Notes: generated from the letters alone by a model not told the origin. A DNA stretch of 64,000 bases from Chondrosia reniformis (GCA_947172415.1 OX359192.1:4528501-4592500); one strand, 5' to 3'; shown: positions 48,211 to 60,894, counted from the first letter of the stretch. Numbers and translations: made by a program.

Positions 48211-48349
48211 TTTAGGTAGCAGTCGGTTGCACTATTTGAATGTACTAGTTCTATGTGTATGTATTAGTTCAACGTTCTAATTGGAGTACTACTTTAATGT
48301 GCTAGTGGTAAGTACTAGTTCTATGTATTAGTTCTAAGAACTAGTTAGA
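48211..48349 (-). repeat. 13-bp minisatellite, reverse arm
   Basis: Reverse-oriented units with the same variants as right of core A copies 2 and 6, ending at AGTTAGA just before the inserted TTAA-type element. Confidence 0.9.
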
Positions 48350-48353
48350 TTAG

Positions 48354-48808
48354 CCCTTTATGTCCTGAAGACCACTTTTGTGGCTCAAAAAGTTTAAACC
48401 GTTATTGACAGCGAAGTTAAATAATCGTACCATCTTTCTGAAATTCATATTAATCCATAGCGCTTATACAGTGTAATATACGTGTAAATTATTATAGGTT
48501 TCTACAGTAGTATAACTGTTTTATGAAGAAAAGTATGACATATGGCAAATATAGGGATTATGCAGTGTTATAGGAAAAACGCAAAATGGCCGTCAAGAGG
48601 AAAACCTATTTTCTTGCCCAGTTTTCATCAATATTCTATATTTTCGTCTACTAACTTCAGCAAAGGTTTTTTGGATGTTATGCTAGCCAACAAAAGTACA
48701 AATGGAACTTAAAAAGGTTATAAGTGGTAGTTTTTACACTTGTGCCACAAAAGTGGTCTTCAGGACATAAGGGGATTGCGGTAACAATTTCACGCAGTCG
48801 ATAAAAGG
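48354..48808. mobile_element. piggyBac-like non-autonomous element, 455 bp
   Basis: Compared with the uninterrupted arm near 62230-62245 (AGTTAGATTAAACTAG), this insert sits at TTAA: TTAG on the left (48350-48353), TTAA on the right (48809-48812). Ends are CCCTTTAT and (complement) CCTTTTAT. A 30-bp internal inverted repeat (48354-48384 with 48743-48773, containing GTCCTGAAGACCACTTTTGT) lies at the left end and 35 bp in from the right end, the asymmetric layout known for piggyBac. No transposase. The left target copy would have one change. Confidence 0.68.
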
Positions 48809-50071
48809 TTAAACTAGTTGTACGAACTAGTTGTATGTACTAGTTGTATTTAGTAGTTATATGTACTAGTTGTATGTACTAATTGTATGTACTAGTTGTA
48901 TGTACTAGTTGTATTTCTAGTTTAAAGTACTAGTTGTAAGTACTCCTTATATGTAGTAGTTGTATGCAATAGCTGTATGTACTAATTGTTTGTACTAGTT
49001 ATATGTATTACTTATATGTACTTGATGTATGTGTTAGGTTTATGTACTAGTCCTATGTACTAGTTATGTAAGAGTTGTATGTACTAGTTGTGTGTAATTG
49101 TTGTAATTACTAGTTGTATGTACTAGTTGTGTTGCTAGTTGTGTGTATTAGGTTTATGTACTATTCATATGTACTAGTTGTATGTACTAGTTGTATGTAC
49201 TAGTTGTATGCACTAGTTATAACTAGTTGAAGGTACTAGTTGTATGTACTAGTTGTATATATTAGTTGTATATAATAGTTATATTTACTAGTTGTATGTA
49301 CTAGTTGTGTGTACTAGTTGTATGTACTAGTTGTATGGACTAGTTGTAAGTACTATTTTAGGACTAGTTGTATGTACTAGTTGCATGTATTAGTTGTATG
49401 TACTAGTTGCATGTACTAGTTGTATGTATTAATTGTATAAACTGGTTGAATGTCCTAGTTGTATGTACTAGTTGTATGGACTAGTTGTATGTACTAGTTT
49501 TAGTACTAGTTGTATGTACTAGTTGCATGAATTAGTTGTATATACTATTTGTATATACTAGTTGTATGTATTAATTGTATGTAATGGTTGTATGTCCTAG
49601 CTGTACGTAATAGTTGTATGTACTAGTTGTATGTACTGGTTGTGTGTGCTCGTTACTAGTTGTATGTACTAGTTGTATGGACTAGTTGTATGTACTATTT
49701 TAGGACTAGTTGTATGTACTAGTTGCATGTATTAGTTTTATGTACTACTTGCATGTACTAGTTGCATGTATTAATTGTATGCACTGGTTGAATGTCCTAA
49801 CTCTATGTAATAGTGGTGTGTACTAGTTTTATGTGCTGTTTGGGAGTGCTCATTACTAGTTTAATGTACTAGATGCGTTTACTAGTTGTATGAACTAGTG
49901 CTAGTTATATTTACTAGTTAAAGGTACTAGTTGTTTGTACTAATAGTAGGTATACTTACTAGTAGTAGGTAGTAGTTGTATGGACTAGTTGTGTGTATTA
50001 AATGTATGTACTAGTAACTAGTTGTATATAGTACTTGTAAGAACTAGTTGTATGTACTAGTTCTATATGTA
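48809..50071 (-). repeat. 13-bp minisatellite, reverse orientation
   Basis: Well-preserved reverse units; long runs of near-perfect TGTATGTACTAGT, for example about 49150-49420, suggest a recently homogenised stretch. Confidence 0.94.
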
Positions 50072-50503
50072 CATTGGAACTTTGATTTTATGTACTAATT
50101 GGGGATTGACCTTGCCATAAAATCAAATTGTTCATTAAATCCAACAATGTAAGAATAGATACACAGACAATTGGGTTAACCATGAAAAAGGCATCATCTA
50201 GAGTAGTATCTTTTGCGGATTTCATAGTGCCCTACTTAGTTGAACTATTTCAAATATTTCAAAGTAAACTGTTTTAATTTGACTTCATTACGCTAAATAT
50301 AGACTTTTCTACCTCCTATTCTTGGGATAGTAATGTTGCCGTACCTCCACTCGACATTCGTTCGCAAATATTTAGTTTTCCGTAAATATCAGCACCGTTT
50401 GTTTCCATTTAGCAGTAGTCATATTGGTATTATGCAATACTAAAAAACATTCGGATAACTTTCCGTTCGGTTAATCGACGTTCGGATACTCGACGTTCCA
50501 CCG
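50072..50503. mobile_element. pogo-like MITE candidate, 432 bp
   Basis: Non-array insert with degenerate terminal repeats: left CATTGGAACTTTGATTTTAT, right (complement) CGGTGGAACGTCGAGTATCC, 15 of the first 24 bases matching. Both resemble Tigger-type ends. The right end has tandem subterminal motifs (GTTCGGTTAATCGACGTTCG). TA precedes the left end; the right target copy is not clear. Many differences at CpG-like positions suggest an old copy. No ORF. Confidence 0.55.
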
Positions 50504-51517
50504 AATATATTAGCTATATGTAGTAGTTGTATGTACTAGTTGTAGGTACTAGCTGTAATACTAGTTGTATGTACTAGTTGTACGTTCTAGTTGTATATAC
50601 TAGTTGTAGTACTAGTTGTATGTATTAGTTGGACATTCTAGTCGTATGTAGTAATTGTATGTGCTAGTTGTATGTACTAGTTGTATGTTCTAGTTGTATG
50701 TAGTAGTTGTATGTGCTATTTATATGTACTAAATGGTTATACTAGTTGAATATTGTCGTTGTATGTTCTAGTTGTATGTAGTAGTTGCATGTGCTGGTTG
50801 TATGTACTAGTTGTATGTACTCGTTACTAGTTGTATGTACTAGTTGTATGTACTAGTTGTATGTCCTACTACTAGTTATATTTACTAGTTGTAGGTACTA
50901 GTTGTATGTACTTGTGTGTATTAGATGTATGTACTAGGTAGGTCTTATATGTACTAGTTGTATGTACTAGTTATATGTATTAGTTCTATGTACTAGTTCT
51001 ATGTACATGTTGTAAAATTAGTTGATGTACTATTTGTATGTACTAGGTCTATGTACTAGCTGTAGTAATAGTTTAATGTACTAGTTATATTCACTACTTG
51101 TAAGTACAAGTTGTATGCACTAGTTCTATATGCATGTACTAGTTATATAAACTTATTGAATGTACTAGGTAAATGAACTAGTTATATTTCAAAGTTATGA
51201 ATTAGTTTTAGAACTAGCTGTTTGTTCTAGTTGTATTAAACTAGATGTATGTCCTAATTGTATGTTGTAGTTGCATGTACTAGTTGCATGAACTAGTTGT
51301 ATGTTCCCGTTACTAGTTGTATATACTAGTTCTATATACTAGTTGTATGTACTAGTTGGATGTACTAGTTGTATGTACTAGTACTAGTTATATTTACTAG
51401 TTGTAGGTTATAGTTGCCTGTACTAGTTGTATGTATTACTTGTAGGTACTAGTTGTATGTACTATTTGTATATACTAGTTATATGTACTAGTTGTATGTA
51501 TTAGTTGTATGTACTTG
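50504..51517 (-). repeat. 13-bp minisatellite, reverse arm
   Basis: Reverse-oriented units up to core B copy 4. No gene is visible. Confidence 0.93.
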
Positions 51518-51646
51518 TTGTAGAGTGAAACATTTTTATATTAAAACCGCATTATATGGTTAAAATAACAGCTAATTTTATTGTTTAAAATGACATACAA
51601 AAACTTAAAACAACTATGTAGTGGTTATAACAACCAAACCTGTCAC
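51518..51646 (+). repeat. Core B, copy 4 (R-to-F junction)
   Basis: CGCATTATATGGTTAAAATA, GCTAATTTTATTGTTTAAAA, GTGGTTATAACAACC, ending CCTGTCACAA. The same orientation as copies 2 and 5. Confidence 0.86.
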
Positions 51647-54387
51647 AACTAGTACATATAACTAGTACATATAACTGGTACATACAACTAGTGCATATAA
51701 GTAGTACTTAGAAATAGAACTAGTACACACATCCAGTACAAAGAACTAGTACTACAACTACAACATACAACTAGGTCTTATTACTTGTATATACAACTAC
51801 TACAAACAACTAGTGCATACAACTAATATTGCAACAAGTACATAGAATTAGAGTATGCAACTAGTAGATACAGCCAGTACATACAATGACTACATACAAC
51901 TAGGATATAAAACTAGTACATACAACTAGTACATGCAACTAATGCTACAACTAGTTGATACAACTAGTACAAACAACTGGTATTATTACTACTATACTAA
52001 CCGACAGTATATGACTAGTACATAGTACTAGTATATATAATTAGTACTTACAAACTAGTACATACAACTACTACATATAATTGTTATATACAGCCAGTTC
52101 ATTTAACTTGTATTTACACATACAACCAGTACATATAACTAGTACATTCAACTGATACACACAACTAGTACATACAAATAGTACATATAACTATAACATA
52201 TAAGTAATGCATACTACTAGAACATACAACTAGTACATACAATTAGTACATACAACTTAGTACATACAACTAGTTCATATATACAAGGAGTACCCACAAC
52301 CAGTACACACAGCTAGTACATACAACTAGCACCTACAACTAGCACATACAACTAGTACATACTGCAGCTAATATATAGAACTGGTGCATACAACTAGTAA
52401 ATACAAAGAGTACATAAAACATGTACATACAATTAGTAAATATACCTAGTTCATATAACTAGGACATACAACTAGAACACACAACTAGTACATACAACCA
52501 GTAACTAGTACATACAACTAGTACCTATAACTGGGATCTAAAACTAGTTTATAAATATAACAAGTCCTAGTACATACAACTTATTCATACAACTATACAT
52601 ACAACTAGTTCATCCAACTAATACATGCAACGAGTACATACAACTAGTACCTACACGGAGTAAATATAACTAGTCCTAGTACATACAATGTAGTTCAAGC
52701 AACTGCTACATAGAACTAGTACATGCAACTAGTAATGAGTACATGAAAGGAGTACATAAAACTAGTAACGACTACATACAACAAGTAGATACAACTAGTA
52801 CCTACAATTAGTACATACACCTATTAAATACAACTAGTACATACAACCAGAACATACAACTAGTACATACAACTAGTAAATATAACTAGTACTAGTACAT
52901 ACAACTAGTTCTTATGATTAGTACAAATAACTAGTACATTTAACTGGTACATACAACTACTTCATTCAATTAGTACATACAACTAGCACTTCAGCTACTA
53001 CATAGCACAGGTGCATACAACTTCCAAATACAAAGAGTAAATACAACTAGTCAATACAATTAGCACAAACAACTTGTATGTACAACTAGAACCTTCAACT
53101 AGTAAATATAACTAATTCTAGTACTTAGAAGTAGTACATACTACTAGTACACACAACTAGTAAATATAACTAGTACTATTACATTCAACTAGCACATACA
53201 ACTAGTACATACAACAAGTATGTACGTATAGTACCTACAACTAGTAAATATACCTAGTACTTATACATATAACTAGCACTTACAACTAGTATATACAACT
53301 ACTACATGCAACTAGTACACACAACTTGGTAGTATATAGAATTGCTGCATACAACCAGTAAATAGAAAGACTACATACAACTAGGGCAGACAATTAGTTC
53401 ATACAACTATACCATAGAACTAGTGCATACAATTAGTAACTAGTGCATACGCTTAGTACAATTAGTACCTACAAATAGGAAATACAACTGGTACTAGTAC
53501 ATGAAACTATTACATACAACTAGAACATACAACTAGTACATACAACTAATACATACAACTAGTACATACAACTAGTACATACAACTAGTACTACAGCTAG
53601 TAAACAGAGCTGGTGCATACAACAAGCAAATACACAGAGTACAAACAACTAGTATATACAACTAGCACATACAACTAGTACCTACAACTAGTAAATATAA
53701 CTAGTGGCAATAAATAAAACTAGTTCATACAACTAGTACAAACAACTAGCCGTAAATAGAAAGAGTACATACAACTAGTTCATACAACTGGTTCATACAA
53801 TTAGTATTAACAACTAGTACCTAAAAGTAGTATATACAATTAGTAAATACAACTAGTACTTACAACTAGTAAATATAACTATTACTAGTACATACAACTA
53901 GATAAAACAACTACTAATGAATTCACACAACGAATACATGCATCTAGTAACAAGTACATACAACGAGTACATACAACCAGTTCATACAATTAGTACACAC
54001 AACTAGTACTTACAACTGGTACAGACAACTAGTACATACAACTAGTGTGTACAACTATGTAGTGCCTACAATTATTACATACAAATAGTAAATATAACTA
54101 GTAATAGTACACATACAACGAGTATATACAATTAGTACACACAACTAGAACTGTAGCTAGTACATAAAATTTGTGCATACAACTAGGAAATACAATGAGT
54201 ACATACAACTAGTATATACAACTAGTACATACAACTAGTACATATAACTAGTAAATACAGCTAGCACATACAACTAGTACATACAGCTAGTGTGTACAAC
54301 TATAAATTGCCTACAACTATTACATATAACTAGTAAATATAACTAGTAATAGTACATATACAACTAGTAAATAAAACAATAGTTCGA
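51647..54387 (+). repeat. 13-bp minisatellite, forward arm
   Basis: Degenerate units. The first 200 bp match the arms right of core B copies 2 and 5. Near the right end, a block with GTGTGTACAACTAT recurs about 255 bp apart (about 54045 and 54300). It ends at PLE-A copy 2 instead of at a core A. Confidence 0.92.
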
Positions 54388-54411
54388 GTTGTTCACATCC
54401 CCCATCCTGAC

Positions 54412-54816
54412 ACAACCACCTATGGATATCAAGGGTGTAGTTTACCTAATTCCTTGCTCTGAGTGTTATGCAGTCTACATTGGTGAAACTGGAAGGACCC
54501 TGAAAGTGAGATTGGCAGAGCACAAGCGAGCAGTCAGGATGGGGGATGTGAACAACGGTATAGCTGTTCACTCCCTCAAGACTGGCCACTAAATTGCTTG
54601 GGACAAGGCCAAGATTACAGACAGGGAAACCCACTGGCAAAGGAGAAGGGTCAAAGAAGCCATCAGGATCCAGAAGAGTCAGGTGAGAATGAATTTAGAT
54701 CAAGGCATTGTGTTACATCAAGGCTGGAGACGATTTAATATTCATACTTCCTGTTTTTCTCATTCTGCTGAGGGTCACATGACAGGAAGTGGAAATGGCG
54801 GGAACAATCCTCTATA
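54412..54816 (+). pseudogene. PLE-A GIY-YIG endonuclease domain, copy 2
   Basis: GVVYLIPCSEC...VYIGETGRTLKVRLAEHKRAVR shows the GIY-like and YIG strands, the C-x2-C pair and the Arg/His region; DVNNGIAVHSLKTGH follows, then KITDRETHWQRRRVKEAI with the Glu-containing helix. The frame is interrupted after KTGH (54590-54592) and then continues open to about 54816. Better preserved at its N-terminal side than copy 1. The RT is absent. Confidence 0.87.
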
Positions 54817-54845
54817 AATAGAGGCAATTCTTCCACTCAACCATC

Positions 54846-54880
54846 AGTCACTGAGGAAGACCCCCAGGGTCAAAACGTTT
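54846..54880 (+). ncRNA. hammerhead-like motif in PLE-A copy 2
   Basis: CTGAGGA, A, stem GACCC/GGGTC with loop CCA, then AAAAC where copy 1 has GAAAC. The strong stem is conserved, but two core positions differ from the hammerhead consensus, so it is probably inactive if it ever was a ribozyme. Confidence 0.35.
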
Positions 54881-54990
54881 GACCAAGAATTGAAAAAACC
54901 AACTGCGTTTTTAAACGCTCAAAAGTCGAAGGATGTACCATCCCAAAGATAAGTTCGATGCTGTTATAAGGAATCCTTATTTTATTATTG

Positions 54991-56314
54991 TAAGTACTAG
55001 TTTAATGAACTCGTTGTATATACCACATGTATGTACTAGTTGTGTGTATTCGTTACTAGTTGTATGTACTTGTGCTAGTAATATTTGTTTGTATTAGTAG
55101 TAGGTATATTTACTAGTTGTATGTACTAGTTGTGTGTATTAGATGTATGTACTAGTTACTACTTATATGTACTAGTTGTTGTGCTATTTTAATGTTCTAG
55201 TTTTATATACTACTTTTTAGAACCAGTTGTATGTACTAGTTCGATATGTATGTACTAGCTATATGTACCAGTTGTGTGTACTAGTTGTATGTACTAGTAG
55301 TAGTTCTAGTTGTATGTTCTATTTGTGTGTATTAGTTGTATATACTAGTTGTATGTACTATATATATTTACTTGTTGTATGCTCTATTTGCATGTTCTAG
55401 TTGTATGTAGTAGTTGTGTGTAGTAGTTGTATTTACTAGCTGTTTGTATTTGTTGTATGTACTAGTTCTATGTGCTAGTTGTAGGTATTAGTTGTATTTA
55501 TTAGTTGCATTTACTAGATGTATGTACTCGTTACTAGTTGTATGTACTAGTTTTATGTACTAGTTGCATGTCCTACCCCAAGTTATATTTACTAGTTGTA
55601 AGTACTAGTTGCTTGTACTAGTATTAGTTATATTAACTAGTTGTAGGTACTAGTTGAATGTACTAGTTGTGAGTATTAGATGTATATATGAACTAGATAC
55701 TTCTTATATGTACTAGTTGTATGTACTAGTTCTATGTACAAGGAGTAGAATTAGTTGATGTACTATTTGTATGTACTAGGTATATGTACTAGTTGTAGAA
55801 TTAGCTTAATGTACTAGTTATATTTACTACTTGTAAGTAGAAGTTGTAAGTACTAGTGATATATGTATGTACTAGTTATATGTGCTAATGGAATGTACTC
55901 GTTAAATGAACTAGTTATATGTCCGACTTATGTATTAGTTGTAAGTTCTAGTTGTATGTACTAGTTGTATGTACTAGTTGCATGTACTAGTAGTATGTAT
56001 TCGTTACTGGTTGCATGTACTAGTTCTATATACTAGTTGTATGTACTAGTTGTATGTCCTAGTTGTATGTACTAGGACTAGTTATAATTACTAGTTGTAG
56101 GTAATTGTTGCCTGTACTAGTTATATGTACTAGTTGCATGTACCAGTTACTAGTTGTATGGTCTAGTTGCATATATTAGTTCTATGAACTAGGTGTATGT
56201 ACTCATGAATAGTTCTATGTACTCGTTCTAAGTACTACTTGTAGGTACTAGTTGGGTGTATTATTTGTAGGTACTAGTTGTGTGTATTATTTGTATGTAC
56301 TATTTATATGTACC
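54991..56314 (-). repeat. 13-bp minisatellite, reverse arm
   Basis: Reverse-oriented units from PLE-A copy 2 to core B copy 5. No gene is visible. Confidence 0.93.
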
Positions 56315-56441
56315 TGTTGTACAGTTAAATATTTTATGTCACAACATCATATGGTTAAAATAACATCTAATTTTATTGCTTAAAATGATATACCAAAAAT
56401 TAAAACAACTAGCTGGTGGTAATAATAACAATACCTGTCAC
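56315..56441 (+). repeat. Core B, copy 5 (R-to-F junction)
   Basis: CATCATATGGTTAAAATAAC, ATCTAATTTTATTGCTTAAA, ending ACCTGTCACAA. The right arm repeats the variant order seen after copies 2 and 4. Confidence 0.86.
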
Positions 56442-59398
56442 AACTAGCACAAATAATTAGTACATATTACTGGTACATACAAATAGTACAAATAACTAGT
56501 ACTTAAACATAGAACTAATGCATACAACCAGTACATAGAAATAGTACTACAACTATAACATACAACTAGGACATACTAGTAGTATATACAACTACTACAA
56601 ACAACTAGTTCGAACAACTAATATTACAACTAGTACAAACAACCAATATTCCACCTATTACATAGAACTAGATTATGCAACTAGTAGATACAACTAGTAC
56701 ATACAATTAGTACATACAAGTGGCACATACAACTAGTACTACAACTAGTACATACAACTTGTCCATACAACTAGTACATACTACTAGTTAATACACCTAC
56801 TACATACAACTATTACATACAACTAGTACATATAACTAGTACACACAACTAGTACATGGAACTAGTGCTACAACTAGTTGATACAACTAGTACAAACAAC
56901 TAGTATTATAATTAGTATATTAACCTAGAGAATATGACTAGAACATACTACTAGCACATATAGCTAGTACTTGCAACTTGTACATACAACTACTACACAA
57001 AATTGTTATATACAACTAGTTCATATAACTTGTATTTACATATAGAACTAGTATATATAACTAGTACATTCAACTGGTGCACATAACTAGGACATATAAC
57101 TAGTACATATAACTATAACATATAACTAATGCATACAACTAGAACAGACAACAAATACATACAAATAGTAACTAGTACATACACCTTTAGCATACAACTA
57201 GTACCTACAACTAGTAAATATAACTACTACTAGTACATACAACTAGAACATGCAACTAATACATACAACCAGTACATACAACTAGTACATACAACTAGTC
57301 CTGTACCTAGTTTATAGAACCGGTGCATACAACTAAAAAATACCAAGAGTACATACAACTATACATGCAACTAGTACATACAACTAGTAACGAGCACATG
57401 CAACGAGTACAAACAGCTAGGTTATACAACTAGTAAATACAACTAGTACATGCAACTAGTACATGCAATTAGTATATACAACTGGTACAAACAATTTGTA
57501 CATGCAACTAGCCCATCCAGCTAGTACTACAGCTAGTGTATAGAACTAGTGCATACAACTAGTAAATACAACAGTCCGTTACAGGTACATACAACGAGTA
57601 CATACAACCTGTAACGAGTACATACAACGTGTATATACAACTAGTTCATACAACTAGTACATACAACTAGTATATACACATAGTAAATATAACTAGTCCT
57701 AGAACATACAAGTATTTCAAACAACTACTACATACAACTAGCACATTCAACTAGTAATGCGCACATAAAAGGAGTACATAAAACTAATAACGAGAATATA
57801 CAACTAGTACATACAACTAATATATACAATTTGTCCATACCACTAGTATATACACGTAGTTAATACAATTAGTACATACAACTAGTACTACTGCTACTCC
57901 AAAGAACTGGTGCATACAACTAGTAAATACAAAGAGACCGTACAACTAGTCCATACAACCAGTACAAACTAGAACCTACAACTAGTAAATATAACTGATA
58001 CTAGTACATACAACTAGTACATACAACTAGTACATATAACTAGTACATACTACTAGTTCTTCCAACTAGTCCATACAACTAGTATAATAAATTTCTACTT
58101 CAACTACTACATACAACTAATAAACACAACCAGAACATGCAACTAGAACTAACAAAGAGTAACTAGTACATACAACTTTTGCGTACAACTAGTACATGCA
58201 ACTAGTACAATCAACTAGTATCAAACAACTAGTGTGTACAATTAGTACCTACACCTTGTAAATATAACTACTACTAGTACATACAACTAGTACATACAAC
58301 TAGTACATACAACTAGTACATACAACTAGTACATACTACTAGTTCTTCCAACTAGTCCATACAACTAGTATAATAAATTTCTACTTCAACTACTACATAC
58401 AACTAATAAACACAACCAGAACATGCAACTAGAACTAACAAAGAGTAACTAGTACATACAACTTTTGCATACAACTAGTACATGGAACTAGTACAATCAA
58501 CTAGTATCACACAACTAGTGTGTACAATTAGTACCTATACGTGGTAAATATAACTACTACTTGTACATAAAACCAGAACGTACAACTAGTACATTCAACT
58601 CGTACAAATAACAAGAACTACTACCTTCAACTAGTTCATACAATTTGTACTTGCAACTAGTTCATACAAGTTGTAAATATAACTAGTACATAAAACTAGG
58701 ACATAAAACTAGTACACACGACTAGTACATACAACTAATACTTTAAACTAGTACATACAACTAGTCCAAACAACCAGTACATACAATTAGTATATACAAT
58801 CAGTACATGCAACTAATAGATACCAACCGTTCTAAAGCTAGTATATAGAATTGGTGTATACAACTAGGAAATATAACATAAACATAACACAGTATGTACA
58901 ACTAGTATATATAGCTAGTTCATACAACTAGTACATACAGCTAGTATTTATGATTAGTACATACAACTATTACATACAACTAGTATGTACAACTTTTACC
59001 TAAAACTAGTAAATATAACTAGTAAATATAACTAGTACTACTACTAGTATATAAAACTAGTACACACAACTAGTACACACAACTAGTACATACAACTAGT
59101 ACCATTTCTAGGACATAGAACTAGTACATACAACATGTAAATACAACAAGTACATACAAAGGGTACATACAACCAGTTCATGAAACTTGAACAAACAGTA
59201 CATATAGCTAGTATATATAACTGGTACATAGAACTAGTAGTGAATACACATAGAACTTGTATATACAATTAGTACATACAAAAAGTACATTAAACTGGAA
59301 CTACAACTACTACATAGAACTATTACAAACAATTAGTACATAAAACTAATACATGCAACTAGTACAAACAACTAGTACATACAAATAGTACATAAATA
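56442..59398 (+). repeat. 13-bp minisatellite, forward, with 286-bp tandem duplication
   Basis: Degenerate units. A block beginning near 58020 is repeated about 286 bp later (TACTAGTTCTTCCAACTAGT at 58051 and 58337); 286 is exactly 22 units of 13 bp. No gene is visible. Confidence 0.93.
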
Positions 59399-59455
59399 CA
59401 AGATGAATGAACTATGACAATGTACTAAATACTTATAGGTCTAGTCTAATGTACT
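59399..59455 (+). repeat. Core A, copy 5 (F-to-R junction)
   Basis: AAGATGAATGAACTATGACA, then ACTTATAGGTCTAGTCTAAT. More diverged than copies 2 and 4; shares ATAGGTCTAGTC with copy 3. Confidence 0.82.
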
Positions 59456-60368
59456 ACTTGCATGTACTAGTTGTATGCACTATTTCTATGTACCAGTTCT
59501 ATGTGTATGAACTAGTTCTACGTACTAGTGGTAGCCCTAGTTTCAAGTATTAGTGGTATGTTCTAGTTGTATGTACTAGTTCCATGTACTAGTTTTATTA
59601 AACTAGTTGTACATGCTAACTGTCTGTACTAGTTGAATATAGTAGTTATATGTACTAGATGTATGTACTAGTTGTATGTACTAGTTGTATGTAATAGTTG
59701 TATGTACTAGTTGTATGTACTAGTTATATGTTTTAGTTATATGTACGTACTAGTTGTAAGTACTAGGTATATATACTAGTAATATGTACTAGTTATGTAA
59801 TAGTTGTAAGTACTTGATGAGTGTGCTAGTTGTAAGGACTAATTGAATGTACTAATTGTATTGTGTATTAGGTTTAAGTATTTTTATATGTACTAGGTAT
59901 ATGTACTAGTCTTATGCACTACTTATATTTACTAGTTCAAGGTATTTCTTGTATATACTAGTTGTATATAATAATTGTACGTACCAGTAGTATGTCCTTG
60001 TTGTATGTAGTAGTTGAAGTACTAGTTTAATATATTAGTTGCATGAACTAATTGTTTGTTCTAGTTGAATGAACTAGTAGTTTGTATGAGTTGTATGTAG
60101 TAGTTGTATGTACTTGTTGTATGGACTAGTTGTATGTACTAGTTGCATACTCTAGGTCAATGTACTAGTTGTAATATTAGTTGTTTGGACTAGTTGTTAG
60201 TACTAGTTGGTTATACTAGTTGTATTTCCTAATTGTATGTTGTAGTAGTCGTACTATTTAAATGTACTAGTGGTATCTACAAATTATATGTACAGGTTCT
60301 GTGTGTAAGTACTTCTCATATGTACTAGTTGGAGGTACCAGTTATATGTACTAGTTATAAGTATTAGT
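59456..60368 (-). repeat. 13-bp minisatellite, reverse arm
   Basis: Reverse-oriented units from core A copy 5 to core B copy 6; the last 100 bp match the arms left of core B copies 1 and 3. Confidence 0.93.
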
Positions 60369-60487
60369 TGTGACCCGAAAGGTTTTCAAAACGACTACCT
60401 AGTTGTTTTAATTTTGGATATGTCATTTTAAACAATAATATTAGCTGCTATTTTAACTATATGATGTTGTTTTGATATACAATTTTT
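60369..60487 (-). repeat. Core B, copy 6 (R-to-F junction), split by family M
   Basis: GTGACCCGAAAGGTTTTCAA, GGATATGTCATTTTAAACAA, TATGATGTTGTTTTGATATA. The terminal few bases (TTCACTGTAC) continue at about 60893-60902 after the family M insertion. Confidence 0.84.
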
Positions 60488-60894
60488 AGGGGCTGCCACA
60501 GGCAGCCCCTTATATTGTTTTCATTTGCCGATTACGTTGTACGGCTTCGTGTTACGGAAAGATATATATATATATATCTATATATATAATACGGGTTCAT
60601 ACGCAACTATTATAATACTTATTTAATATGTCAATATATGTATAATATGAGTTAATACGTAACTATTGTTACACTTAATTTATACGTCAATATATCGTTT
60701 TTGCAAATGGCGGCGTTCAGGAAGCTTTAGTTAACGAAGCTTTTACATCGTTATTTATAAAGTTCAGGACACTTAAGCATCCTCAATCGTTAGCATTACG
60801 AATATATATATTAAATCCCAACGATGTGGCCAAGTAGTTCGAGTTAATTCGGGGGCGGCAGCCCCACGAGTTTTTAAACTCAAACTACTTGTTT
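60488..60894 (-). mobile_element. Family M element, copy 3, inverted
   Basis: Minus-strand copy of the element at 21498: right hairpin AGGGGCTGCC-ACA-GGCAGCCCCT at 60488, (AT)n at about 60561-60592, AACGCCGCC complement near 60710, left hairpin with GGGGGCGGCAGCCCC near 60852, ending AAACTACTTGTTT. It interrupts core B copy 6, so the core predates it. Confidence 0.82.

Larger units (their letters stand above)
54388..54990 (+). mobile_element. Penelope-like element PLE-A, copy 2, at an F-to-R switch
   Basis: A 5'-truncated PLE-A 3' end. Its first 24 bp (54388-54411) are an exact inverted copy of 54533-54556, so it also has a fold-back start, much shorter than in copy 1. It includes most of the GIY-YIG nuclease and a 3' region ending AAGGAATCCTTATTTTATTA. 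Forward array lies on its left and reverse array on its right, yet no core A is present, so the insertion probably came with loss of that junction. Confidence 0.87.

Noticed and set aside
54991-56441. Telomere-like repeats
   Set aside because: The unit is 13 bp without TTAGGG-like character, and strand switches are internal.
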